From Flavobacteriales bacterium (GTDB lineage Bacteria > Bacteroidota > Bacteroidia > Flavobacteriales_F > PHOS-HE28): 64,000 nt of DNA. The stretch covers positions 1,550,001 to 1,614,000 of the forward strand of contig CP064979.1 in the NCBI GenBank assembly GCA_016699575.1, in the 5' to 3' direction. The position numbers and the translations under genes were made by a program. Below the pieces are notes generated by a model. The model searched no databases, was not told the origin of the DNA, and worked only from the letters and a program-made list of their open reading frames with translations. This document shows positions 1 through 7,528 of this stretch, piece by piece (the first letter of the stretch is position 1; each line of letters begins with the position of its first letter).

Positions 1-751
1 CGTCGGCCGGGTATGGGCCCATGGCCGCAATGCCTTCCTCCTTCAACTGGCGCACTGCCGGTGCAATGCGCTCGCGGTCCTCGGTCCCCAAGGCTCCCCC
101 ATCGCCAGCGTGCGGGTTGAGGCCAAGGATGGCGATGCGCGGGGCGCTGCAGCCGAAATCGCGCAGCAGGCTCTGGTGGAAGAGCCTGGCCTTGGCCACG
201 ATGCGCTCGGCGGTGATGGCCTCCGGAACGTCCTTCAGTGGTATGTGACCGGTCACCGTACCTACACGCAGTCCATCGCCTACGAGGATCATGAGCACTT
301 GCGCATCCGTGCCGGCCATGGCCTGCAAGAACTCCGTGTGGCCGGGGTATTTGAAGCCCGCACCCTGCATGCTCTGTTTGTCGATGGGCGCTGTAACGAT
401 CGCATCCACCTTGCCACTGCCAAGGTCCTGCGCAGCAGCTTCCAGGCTCATGATGGCAAAGGCGGCATGCTTGGCGCTGGGCTTGCCGATCTCCAGCGGC
501 AGGTCATCATCCCACAGGTTCACCACGTTGAGCTTGCGTGCCACAGCCTCGCCGGCATGGGCGATACGATGGTAGGGCACGGCCTCCTCCAGCCCGAGTT
601 GTTTGCGGTGGAACGAAACGGCTTTGGCACCGCAGTACAGGATCGGCGTTACGTCCTGCAGGATGCGGTTGTCTTCGAAGGTCTTCAGCACCACTTCGAG
701 GCCGACACCGTGGAGGTCGCCGCACGAGATGCCGATGCGTGGGATGGTCAT
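1..751 (-). CDS. pdxA: 4-hydroxythreonine-4-phosphate dehydrogenase, 3' end cut by the window edge
   Basis: PdxA oxidises and decarboxylates 4-phosphohydroxy-L-threonine in the DXP-dependent pathway to pyridoxal phosphate, in the cytoplasm. On the minus strand an ATG at 751 opens a frame that runs to the left edge without a stop, giving about 250 residues of a family that is usually 330-350 long. Visible landmarks are the N-terminal PRIGISCGDLHGVG, the substrate loop TAPIDKQ, the metal-site segment GHTEFL, and LNPHAGDGG followed by GTEDRE. These are the standard PdxA signatures, so the identification is firm. The gene is followed upstream (higher coordinates) by a palindromic repeat and then pepA on the same strand. 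The C-terminal third lies outside the window. Confidence 0.93.
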   Translation of the reverse strand, partial: MTIPRIGISCGDLHGVGLEVVLKTFEDNRILQDVTPILYCGAKAVSFHRKQLGLEEAVPYHRIAHAGEAVARKLNVVNLWDDDLPLEIGKPSAKHAAFAIMSLEAAAQDLGSGKVDAIVTAPIDKQSMQGAGFKYPGHTEFLQAMAGTDAQVLMILVGDGLRVGTVTGHIPLKDVPEAITAERIVAKARLFHQSLLRDFGCSAPRIAILGLNPHAGDGGALGTEDRERIAPAVRQLKEEGIAAMGPYPAD

Positions 752-765
752 TCTTGGTTTGGATG

Positions 766-797
766 AGCCAATGGCCATTGGCCAATGGCCGTTGGCT
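766..797. repeat. 32-bp near-perfect palindrome between pepA and pdxA
   Basis: The sequence is two 16-bp arms reading AGCCAATGGCCATTGG and CCAATGGCCGTTGGCT, which are reverse complements apart from one pair. It lies in the short spacer between pepA and pdxA, both on the minus strand. No T-run follows on either side, so it is more like a dispersed palindromic element than a terminator. Function unknown. Confidence 0.7.
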
Positions 798-839
798 GCT
801 CCGTTGGTTGTTGATGGATGTCCGATCACTTGGCCGGGT

Positions 840-2285
840 TCACTTTTTCCGCTTCCCGATGGCCGCGCGCTCTTTCACGAAGTGGTAGAACAAGCGCACA
901 CCGCAACCGGTGCCGCCTTGGCCGCGGTAGCTGTCGCGCTTGTGCAAGAAGGCCGGGCCCGCGATGTCGAGGTGGATGAACGGATGTTTGGTGAAGCGCG
1001 CCAGGAACTTGCCAGCGGTCTGTGCACCGGCGAGGTCGCTGCCCAGGTTCTTGATGTCGGCCACGGTGCTCTCGATCTCGGCATCGTATTCGGGCCAGAA
1101 CGGCAACTGCGCCGTCCGCTCGTACACGCGGTCGCCCACGGCCTTCAGCTCAGCGAAGCGTGCGTCGTCCGCCGTTCCCATCACGGCGATGCCGTAGTTG
1201 CCGATGGCGCGCTGCGCAGCACCCGTTAGCGTGGCGATGGTCATCACCAGCTCGGGCTTGAACTGCTCGCCGTAGCTCAACGCATCCGCAAGGATCAATC
1301 GCCCCTCGGCATCCGTGTTCATGACTTCCACCGTCATGCCGTTGTGCATTCGGATGACATCGCTCGGCACGATGGCGCGTTCGCCGGGCCGGTTGTCGGT
1401 GGCCGGTATGAGACCGATGACGTGCACCGGCAGGTCCTGCCGCGCGATGGCCGCCATGCCACCGCATACCGCAGCGGCGCCGCCCATGTCGCACTTCATG
1501 TAGTCCATGCTGTTGGGCGTGGGCTTCAGGCTGAGGCCGCCCGTGTCGAACACCACGCCCTTGCCCACCAGCACGATGGGACGATCGTTCACCGCGTTCT
1601 TCGGCTTGTGCTCCAGCACGGTGAACGTCGGCGGATCCTGGCTGCCCTTGTTCACGCCCAACAGGCCGCCCATACCGAAGGCTTCGATCTGCTGCTTGTT
1701 GAACACCGTCACCTTGAAGCCGAGCTGCTTGCCCAGATCACGGATCTGGCTGGCCATCTGCGTAGCGGTAAGGAAGATGACCGGCTCGTTCACCCAGTCG
1801 CGCGCAAGGCACACACTTTCGCATACATCATCGAGCTCTTCCACCAACTGCTGGGTAATGCCGTCACCGGTCACGGTTATCTTCTTCAGGCTGTTGCCCT
1901 TGCCGCTGGTCTTGTACTTGCGGAACTCGTAGTTGGCCAGGCAAACGCCTTCGGCAACGGCCAGCGCCACCTCGGCATCGTTGGCCAGGCCTACCAACTG
2001 CACTTCTCCGATCTTCAAAGCGTTCACACGGGCACACATATCAGCACCGGCCTTGCGCGCACGTTCAAGCAGCGCACTGCGGTCCTCTTTCTTGATGCGG
2101 TGCACCAAGGTGAGCACCCCTCCGCTTTCGCAACCGGCCACCAAGGCATCGGCATTGAGCTGGGCCAGCATGTGCGACTTGTCGGTGTTACTGAGGCTGA
2201 GGTGCTTCAGGTCGGCATCGCTGTTGATGACGGCGAGCGTGTGCTTGCCGGATGCGGCTTTGGCGCCGCGTACGAGATCGAGCAT
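840..2285 (-). CDS. pepA: Leucyl aminopeptidase (M17 cytosol aminopeptidase)
   Basis: This is a cytoplasmic two-metal aminopeptidase that removes N-terminal residues from peptides. The protein has 481 residues, the usual size for M17. The C-terminal catalytic half carries the metal-binding stretch VGKGVVFDTGGLSLKP from about residue 240 and the family signature NTDAEGRL at about residue 323, with the DMGGAAAV segment between them. The N-terminal 170 residues are the more variable macro-like domain. No signal peptide is visible, which agrees with a cytosolic enzyme. It is on the same strand as pdxA, about 90 bp away with a palindrome between them. The start ATG is the first in frame and lies close to the divergent histidine kinase gene, so the two may share a promoter region. 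Confidence 0.95.
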   Translation of the reverse strand: MLDLVRGAKAASGKHTLAVINSDADLKHLSLSNTDKSHMLAQLNADALVAGCESGGVLTLVHRIKKEDRSALLERARKAGADMCARVNALKIGEVQLVGLANDAEVALAVAEGVCLANYEFRKYKTSGKGNSLKKITVTGDGITQQLVEELDDVCESVCLARDWVNEPVIFLTATQMASQIRDLGKQLGFKVTVFNKQQIEAFGMGGLLGVNKGSQDPPTFTVLEHKPKNAVNDRPIVLVGKGVVFDTGGLSLKPTPNSMDYMKCDMGGAAAVCGGMAAIARQDLPVHVIGLIPATDNRPGERAIVPSDVIRMHNGMTVEVMNTDAEGRLILADALSYGEQFKPELVMTIATLTGAAQRAIGNYGIAVMGTADDARFAELKAVGDRVYERTAQLPFWPEYDAEIESTVADIKNLGSDLAGAQTAGKFLARFTKHPFIHLDIAGPAFLHKRDSYRGQGGTGCGVRLFYHFVKERAAIGKRKK

Positions 2286-2380
2286 GGTGCAAGTGTGGGC
2301 GGTGAAGATATCCGCACGACCGTGCCCGCTACGTGATGCACCGTAGTGCCGGGCCGCGCCCGAAACCGTTATTTGCGTCC

Positions 2381-4327
2381 ATGCGCATTGGGCTCAGCGT
2401 AGCAGCGATGTTGTTGGCGGCCTCGAACATGCAAGGCCAGACCATGCTGGACAGCCTGTTGCGCGCATTGGACGGTCAGCGCGGCGCCGACCGCGTGCGC
2501 ACCCTCGGCGAGATCGAGTGGGAATTGAGCTTCACCGATCCGGCGAAGGCCGTCCGGTACGGTGAAGAAGCCTTGAAGCTGGCGGAAAGCCTTCGCGACA
2601 GCGCCTTGGTTGCCCAAGCGGCCAATGACCTGGCCATACCGCTCTACCGCCTTGGGCAATTTCCGCGCTGCCTCGCCCTCAACAACCGCGCGCTCGGCAT
2701 CCGCCGGTCGCTCGCCGATACCATGGGCATCGCGGCGTCGCACGCCAAGCTGGGAACAGCCTACACCGAACTGTTGGAGCTGGACAGCGCACTGCACCAC
2801 AACCAGGCGGCCGAGCGCATCTACGCCCAACGCGGTGACCTGGAGCGCCTGGCCACCATGCGCGGCAACCAGGCCCGGCTCTACCAGCAGATGGGCGATC
2901 TGGAAATGGCCGAAAAGGTGGCCCGCAGCACGGTCGACCTCATACTACCCACGGGCAACGAGTACGTGATCGCCAACACGTACGGTCAACTTGCGCAGAT
3001 CCTCGTTGATCGCAAGGACATCGAAGGCTCCGAGGATGCCGCGGAGAAAGCGCTGCCCATCTTCCTTCGCATCGACGACCGGGCCGCCGTGGCGAGCATC
3101 AGCAATGTGCTCGGCATCTGTGCGCGCACCCGTGGCGACAACAACGCCGCCATGGAGCATTACACAAGGGCGCTGCGCATGGCGATCGACGTCGGCGATC
3201 AGGAAGGGGAAGCCACCTACCAGAGCAACGTGGCGAACGTATTGCGCGACATGGGACGTTTGGACGAAGCGTGCGCACGCTACGACAGTGCCATAGTGCT
3301 CTGCCGCGCGGGCGGTTTCACCGATCAGCATCTGAGCGCCCTGCTCGGTTATGTGGCCGCGTTGGAGCGCAAGGGCGATTGGCCGAAGGCCTTGGCATTG
3401 CAGAAGGAGTACCAAGCGCGGAAGGATTCCGTGTACGACCGTGAACGCATCGATGCGCTCAGCGACATGCAGGTGAAGTACGAGACGGAGCGCACCGAAA
3501 AGGAACTGGCACAGGAGCGCGAACGGACATTGGCGCAGCAAGCACGCATCGGGCGGCAACGGTTGTGGATCGGCCTCATCGCCAGCGGGGTGCTCCTGGC
3601 CGCGCTGCTCACATGGCAGATGGTGGCCCGGCAACGTGCACGCGCGCGCGCCGAGCGCGATTCCGCGGTGATCGCAGAACGCGAACGCGGGTTGAAAACG
3701 ATGCTGGAACGCACTGATGCCGATCGCAAACGCATCGCCGGCGAACTGCACGACGGCGTGGGCCAGCAGCTCACGGGCCTCAAATACCGGTTGGAGGACA
3801 TCGCAAGCCGCGTTTCAGCGGCAGCCCCTGCCGAAGCCGAGCGGATGAAGGACGTGCTCGCCTTGGCCGAGGAGACAGGTCGTGAAGTGCGCGGCATCGC
3901 CCACAACATGATGCCGCGCGCGCTTGGTGACCTGGGCCTGGCGCCCGCGCTCAACGACATGCTGCACAAGTCGCTTGCGCGGCCCGGCGTGCGCTTCACG
4001 TTCGATCACTTCGGCCTCGATGCACGGTTGTCCCAGCACATGGAAGTGGGCGTGTACCGCATTGCGCAGGAATTGATCAGCAACGTGCTCAAGCATGCCG
4101 ATGCCCGCAACGTGGCCGTCCAACTGCTGCGCAACAAAGACCGCTTGGTGCTGATCGTTGAGGACGATGGCAAAGGCATCGGCCAAAGGACCGGCCATGG
4201 CATTGGCCTGCTGACCATGCAGGACCGCGCACGCGCCATGCACGGGCAACTCGAGATCGTTCCTGCACCGGTGCAGGGCACCGTGGCAACGCTCCGCGTT
4301 CCGCTCACCAACGGCAACTCCAACTGA
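2381..4327 (+). CDS. TPR-containing sensor histidine kinase (HisKA_3 type)
   Basis: This is the sensor of a two-component system. The chosen start gives a signal-like N-terminus (MRIGLSVAAMLLAASNMQGQ); an earlier ATG at 2333 only adds a non-hydrophobic leader. The product has 648 residues. A periplasmic region of TPR-like helical repeats covers roughly residues 25-330, followed by a coiled coil, one membrane segment near 394-414, and the dimerisation/phosphoacceptor motif RIAGELHDGVGQQL with the histidine near 457. The ATPase domain shows ELISNVLKHADARN, EDDGKGIG and GHGIGLLTM. The response regulator begins one base after the stop, so the pair is one operon. Kinases of this layout in Bacteroidota usually pair with LuxR-type regulators, as here. 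The signal sensed is unknown. Confidence 0.93.
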   Translation: MRIGLSVAAMLLAASNMQGQTMLDSLLRALDGQRGADRVRTLGEIEWELSFTDPAKAVRYGEEALKLAESLRDSALVAQAANDLAIPLYRLGQFPRCLALNNRALGIRRSLADTMGIAASHAKLGTAYTELLELDSALHHNQAAERIYAQRGDLERLATMRGNQARLYQQMGDLEMAEKVARSTVDLILPTGNEYVIANTYGQLAQILVDRKDIEGSEDAAEKALPIFLRIDDRAAVASISNVLGICARTRGDNNAAMEHYTRALRMAIDVGDQEGEATYQSNVANVLRDMGRLDEACARYDSAIVLCRAGGFTDQHLSALLGYVAALERKGDWPKALALQKEYQARKDSVYDRERIDALSDMQVKYETERTEKELAQERERTLAQQARIGRQRLWIGLIASGVLLAALLTWQMVARQRARARAERDSAVIAERERGLKTMLERTDADRKRIAGELHDGVGQQLTGLKYRLEDIASRVSAAAPAEAERMKDVLALAEETGREVRGIAHNMMPRALGDLGLAPALNDMLHKSLARPGVRFTFDHFGLDARLSQHMEVGVYRIAQELISNVLKHADARNVAVQLLRNKDRLVLIVEDDGKGIGQRTGHGIGLLTMQDRARAMHGQLEIVPAPVQGTVATLRVPLTNGNSN

Positions 4328-4328
4328 A

Positions 4329-4976
4329 ATGTCGAAGAACAGGATCCGTGTGGCCCTCTGCGACGATCACCGCATCGTTACCGACGGCATGAAGCAACTG
4401 CTCAGCAACGTAGACGATATCGATGTGGTGGGCGCCGCGCACGACGGTGTTGAAGCGCTCTACCTGCTGGAGCACCTGAAGGCCGATATCCTCCTCACCG
4501 ACCTCGACATGCCCAACATGGACGGGCAGCAGCTCACCGGCCGGGTGAAAGAGAAGTACCCGCAGGTGAAAGTCATCGTGCTCAGCATGCACGAGGAAGC
4601 AGCAGTGGTAAAACACCTGATGGACCTCGGCGCCGACGGCTATCTGGTGAAGAGCGCGGGCAAGGATGAAGTGCTGCTGGCCATTCGCAACGTGCACGAG
4701 GGCCGCAAGCACTTCGGCAGCGGCCTGATGGAAGCCATGATGAAGCAGGCCGCAGCGCCCCGGACCGGCAGTGCCGTGCTCAAGGACCTCAGCGAGCGTG
4801 AGGTGGAAGTGCTGGCGGCCTTGGCGGAAGGCCTCGGCAACAAGGAGATCGGCGAGAAGCTCTTCATCAGCCCGCGCACGGTGGACACGCACCGCACCAA
4901 CCTGATGCGCAAGCTCGATGTGCACAACGTGGCCGGTCTGGTGCGCATCGCCATTGCGGCGGGGCTGGTGAAGTAA
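4329..4976 (+). CDS. NarL/FixJ-family response regulator (REC-LuxR HTH)
   Basis: This is the DNA-binding output partner of the upstream kinase. Residues 1-125 form a receiver domain: the acidic pocket is CDDH near residues 11-14, and the phosphoacceptor is the Asp in LLTDLDMPN, near residue 58. The conserved Thr/Ser position is occupied by Ser in VLSMHEE and the Lys is in YLVKSA. Residues from about 150 form a LuxR-type helix-turn-helix (LSEREVEVLAALAEG, then NKEIGEKLFISPRTVDTHR). Length 215 is typical. It starts one base after the kinase stop. Targets cannot be read from the window. Confidence 0.95.
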   Translation: MSKNRIRVALCDDHRIVTDGMKQLLSNVDDIDVVGAAHDGVEALYLLEHLKADILLTDLDMPNMDGQQLTGRVKEKYPQVKVIVLSMHEEAAVVKHLMDLGADGYLVKSAGKDEVLLAIRNVHEGRKHFGSGLMEAMMKQAAAPRTGSAVLKDLSEREVEVLAALAEGLGNKEIGEKLFISPRTVDTHRTNLMRKLDVHNVAGLVRIAIAAGLVK

Positions 4977-4981
4977 GGCCC

Positions 4982-4989
4982 TACTTTCG
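4982..4989 (+). promoter_or_regulatory. TAnnTTTG-like -7 element before the phosphodiester glycosidase
   Basis: TACTTTCG ends four bases before the ATG at 4994 and is one mismatch from the Bacteroidota -7 consensus TAnnTTTG. The same element recurs before many genes in the window. If used here, the transcript would be leaderless. No convincing -33 TTTG was found. Confidence 0.4.
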
Positions 4990-4993
4990 GTGC

Positions 4994-5698
4994 ATGCGTG
5001 CATTGCTCTGGTTCTCCTTGGCGCTCCTGCTCTACAGCGGGCGTCCACCAGGGCCCGATGACCGTATCGCCTCCGTGGTCTTCGTCCCGGACAAGTTGAA
5101 CATCAGCATGCACTGGCGCGATGCGGAGGGAAAAGACTACCGGAACATCGGCCGCTTGAAGAGCGACCTGGAACAGCAAGGTCGCACGCTGCTTTTCGCC
5201 ATGAACGGTGGCATGTACACCCCCGATCATACGCCCGTGGGGCTCTATGTGGAGAGCGGCACACAACACCACAAGCTCAATACGGGCAAGGGCGGCACCG
5301 GCAACTTCAGCATGCAGCCAAACGGGGTGTTCGGCGTGCACCAGAACGGCCGGGCCGAAGTGATCACCACGGATGGCGCACGAATGATCACCGATTGGCG
5401 CTGCGCCACGCAAAGTGGTCCCATGTTGGTCATTGATGGCAGCATCAATGCGCAGTTCACGCCCGGCTCCAAGAACGTGAACATCCGCAACGGTGTTGGT
5501 ACCACCACCGATGGCCGTGTTGTCTTCGCCATCAGCCGGGAGCCGGTGAACTTCCACGACTTCGCGCGCTTCTTCCTGGACCAAGGCTGTGCGAACGCTC
5601 TCTACTTGGACGGTGCCGTGAGCCGCGCCTACATGCCCGAAGCCGGACTGCAACAGCTCGATGGCGACCTGGGCGTGCTGATCGCCGTGGTGCGCTAG
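4994..5698 (+). CDS. Phosphodiester glycosidase family protein (NAGPA / DUF2233-like)
   Basis: The protein has 234 residues with a short hydrophobic N-terminus (about residues 1-16) that looks like a signal peptide, so it is probably exported. The body matches the NAGPA/DUF2233 fold family: FAMNGGMYTPDHTPVGLYV near residue 70, then NGVFGV, a central CATQSGPMLV segment, RNGVGTTTDGRVVFAIS, and a C-terminal LYLDGAVSRAYMP motif. Known members cleave phosphodiester glycosides; the substrate here is unknown. It follows the response regulator by 17 bases but has its own promoter-like element. The stop codon shares the tetramer CTAG with the stop of the convergent glycosyltransferase, so the two genes overlap by four bases. 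Confidence 0.88.
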   Translation: MRALLWFSLALLLYSGRPPGPDDRIASVVFVPDKLNISMHWRDAEGKDYRNIGRLKSDLEQQGRTLLFAMNGGMYTPDHTPVGLYVESGTQHHKLNTGKGGTGNFSMQPNGVFGVHQNGRAEVITTDGARMITDWRCATQSGPMLVIDGSINAQFTPGSKNVNIRNGVGTTTDGRVVFAISREPVNFHDFARFFLDQGCANALYLDGAVSRAYMPEAGLQQLDGDLGVLIAVVR

Positions 5699-6696
5699 CG
5701 TTCCAGCATCTGAAGGACACGCTGCGGTGCGATCCGTGCAATGCAGTCGCACTCCTCCCCTCTTGCACAACGGGGACAATCGGTGTCGTGCACGAGCACA
5801 TGCGCATCGGTGCCCAGTGGTGCCCAGCGCCCGGGATGGATGGGCCTTCGCATACCGAACAGCCCGATGGCGCGCTTGCCGCACGCAGCCGCGATGTGCA
5901 ACGGTCCGGTGCTTGCGGCCACCAATGCATCGCTCGCACCAATGACCGCGATCAATTCATCCAGCTTCAACTTGCCACCAAGGTCGGTCACATGCGGCAG
6001 GTCCAGCGGCAGTGAACCGCGATAACGCTCTGCTTCATCCTTGGTGCCGGTGACGAGCACATGCCAACGAGCGGGGTCGAGAACGTGGATCAACGCGCTG
6101 AAGTTCGGCAGCCCCCACTCCACCGCGCTGCCTTTGCTCAGCGGGTGCAGCACAACAATGCGCTTGCCGGACTGTATCATATTGCGCAAGTCGTCGTTCA
6201 GCGCCGACGGCACAAAGCCGATGCACGGAATGAGCGCTTCCGCACTTCCAGGAACAGGGATCCCGAACGGCGCCAATAATTTGATGTTCAACTGGGCTTC
6301 GTGCAGCGCACTGTTCTTGCGGGTGAAGTCCACGCGCTCGTTGCAGCTGAACCAATGCCACCAGCGATGGCTCGTTCCGATGCGCCGTGCGATGCCTGCT
6401 TGCTTCGCCCAGCGCGCTACTTCACGGTGGGGGAACACATGGACGACCGCATCGGCGTTCGCGGAACGCAGACGCTCGACCGCCACGGCATCACCGGCAG
6501 CCTGCAGTTCGTCAAGGGTAATGATGTCGTCCACATGGCTGCTGCATGCCCAGACCGGTCGTGCATAGTTGCGGCAGAGGACAGTGATGTGCGTGCCCGG
6601 AGCATGGTGCTTGATCCACCCGGCCGTGGTGAGCGTCACCACGGCATCGCCCAAGGCATCGGGGCGGCTGAGGATGATGCGCCCGGGGATGTTCAT
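5695..6696 (-). CDS. Glycosyltransferase family 9 (heptosyltransferase-like)
   Basis: GT9 enzymes add heptose or related sugars to lipopolysaccharide core at the inner face of the cytoplasmic membrane. The 333-residue product shows the N-terminal ILSRPDALGDAVVTLTTAGW motif, the mid-protein HPLSKGSAVEWGLPNFSALI segment, and the donor-binding motif TGPLHIAAACGKRAIGLFG near residue 265. A cysteine-rich tail (DTDCPRCARGEECDC) is also seen in some GT9 members. The ATG overlaps the stop of the upstream GT2 gene (ATGA), so the two are translationally coupled and likely act in the same glycan pathway. The acceptor sugar cannot be assigned. Confidence 0.9.
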   Translation of the reverse strand: MNIPGRIILSRPDALGDAVVTLTTAGWIKHHAPGTHITVLCRNYARPVWACSSHVDDIITLDELQAAGDAVAVERLRSANADAVVHVFPHREVARWAKQAGIARRIGTSHRWWHWFSCNERVDFTRKNSALHEAQLNIKLLAPFGIPVPGSAEALIPCIGFVPSALNDDLRNMIQSGKRIVVLHPLSKGSAVEWGLPNFSALIHVLDPARWHVLVTGTKDEAERYRGSLPLDLPHVTDLGGKLKLDELIAVIGASDALVAASTGPLHIAAACGKRAIGLFGMRRPIHPGRWAPLGTDAHVLVHDTDCPRCARGEECDCIARIAPQRVLQMLER

Positions 6697-7448
6697 CGAG
6701 CGCGGTGCAACTGGCGCAGCTTGGCGTACTTGAGGTACGTGGCGAACGCACTGATCCGCGCGATGGTGTAACCGTGCGGACCGTCAAGGAAGCCGAGACC
6801 GATGACGTACATGCCAAAGAACTTGGCCACCGGGCCGAACAGGATCTTCAGCGCACCGCCATGCTTCCCACGCGCATGCAATTGCTTGGCACTGATGGTG
6901 GTGAAGTAGTCCACTTGCTTGATGTGGTCGCTGAGGGAGTTGTAGCTGTAGTGCAACAGGTCGCCCTGCAAGTGGACGATACGCGCTCCTGCGTCCATCT
7001 CATACTTGTCGTGCGGGTTCACACCACCCCAACGGCCTTTCCGACTGTCCCACAGACGCAGCTTTCTGTCCGGGTACCAACCACCGTGCTTGATCCATGT
7101 GCCGCAGTAGTTCGTCAGGCGGTTCATGGTGAACCCGTCGGCATCGCTCCGTTGTTTGGCCGCAAGAATGGAAGCTTCCAGTTCAGGGCTCAACGCTTCA
7201 TCGGCATCGAGCGAAAGCACCCACGGATGCATTGCATGCGTGATGGCGCGGTTCTTCTGTTCGATGTGCCCGTCGAAGGCATGCTGGAAAAAGCGCGCAC
7301 CATGCTCCCGCGCGATGGCCTCCGTACGGTCAGTGCTGAACGAATCGAGCACCAGGATGTCGTCGGCCACGCGCTTCACCGAGGCCAGGCAGCGGCCCAG
7401 GTTGTGCTCTTCGTTGTAAGTGATGATGACGACCGATAGCTGCGGCAT
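6693..7448 (-). CDS. Glycosyltransferase family 2 (LPS core WaaE/KdtX-like)
   Basis: This is a cytoplasmic GT-A fold glycosyltransferase of 251 residues. The nucleotide-sugar region is seen in VVIITYNEEHNLGRCLASV, then VLDSFSTDRTEAIA, and the metal-binding DxD in LSLDADEALSPELE. The downstream DRKLRLWDSRKGRWGGVNPH segment is typical of the WaaE/KdtX-type beta-1,4-glucosyltransferase branch. C-terminal hydrophobic residues (FGPVAKFFGMYVIGLGFLDG) suggest membrane association. It is the first gene of a two-gene operon with the GT9 gene. A TACATTCG element lies seven bases before the start. Confidence 0.9.
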   Translation of the reverse strand: MPQLSVVIITYNEEHNLGRCLASVKRVADDILVLDSFSTDRTEAIAREHGARFFQHAFDGHIEQKNRAITHAMHPWVLSLDADEALSPELEASILAAKQRSDADGFTMNRLTNYCGTWIKHGGWYPDRKLRLWDSRKGRWGGVNPHDKYEMDAGARIVHLQGDLLHYSYNSLSDHIKQVDYFTTISAKQLHARGKHGGALKILFGPVAKFFGMYVIGLGFLDGPHGYTIARISAFATYLKYAKLRQLHRAR

Positions 7449-7455
7449 CGTGCGC

Positions 7456-7463
7456 CGAATGTA
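7456..7463 (-). promoter_or_regulatory. TAnnTTTG-like -7 element before the GT2 gene
   Basis: On the minus strand TACATTCG ends seven bases before the GT2 start codon at 7448. It lies just past the terminator of the upstream subtilase gene, which is where an independent promoter would be expected. Inferred from its position and recurrence in the window. Confidence 0.45.
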
Positions 7464-7477
7464 GGATCCCTGAAAAG

Positions 7478-7507
7478 ACGAGGGTCCCGGCGCACCGGGA
7501 CCCTCGT
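7478..7507 (-). terminator. Intrinsic terminator after the subtilase gene
   Basis: A 13-bp perfect stem (ACGAGGGTCCCGG with CCGGGACCCTCGT) closes a CGCA loop. On the minus strand the stem is followed by a short T-run (TCTTTTCA). It lies 22-51 bases downstream of the subtilase stop, so it should end that transcript and separate it from the glycosyltransferase operon. Confidence 0.85.
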
Positions 7508-7528
7508 TCAGTCAAAAGCCGGAAACCC

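Noticed and set aside
110..766. 218-codon plus-strand frame at the left edge
   Set aside because: The minus strand encodes PdxA motifs over the same bases.
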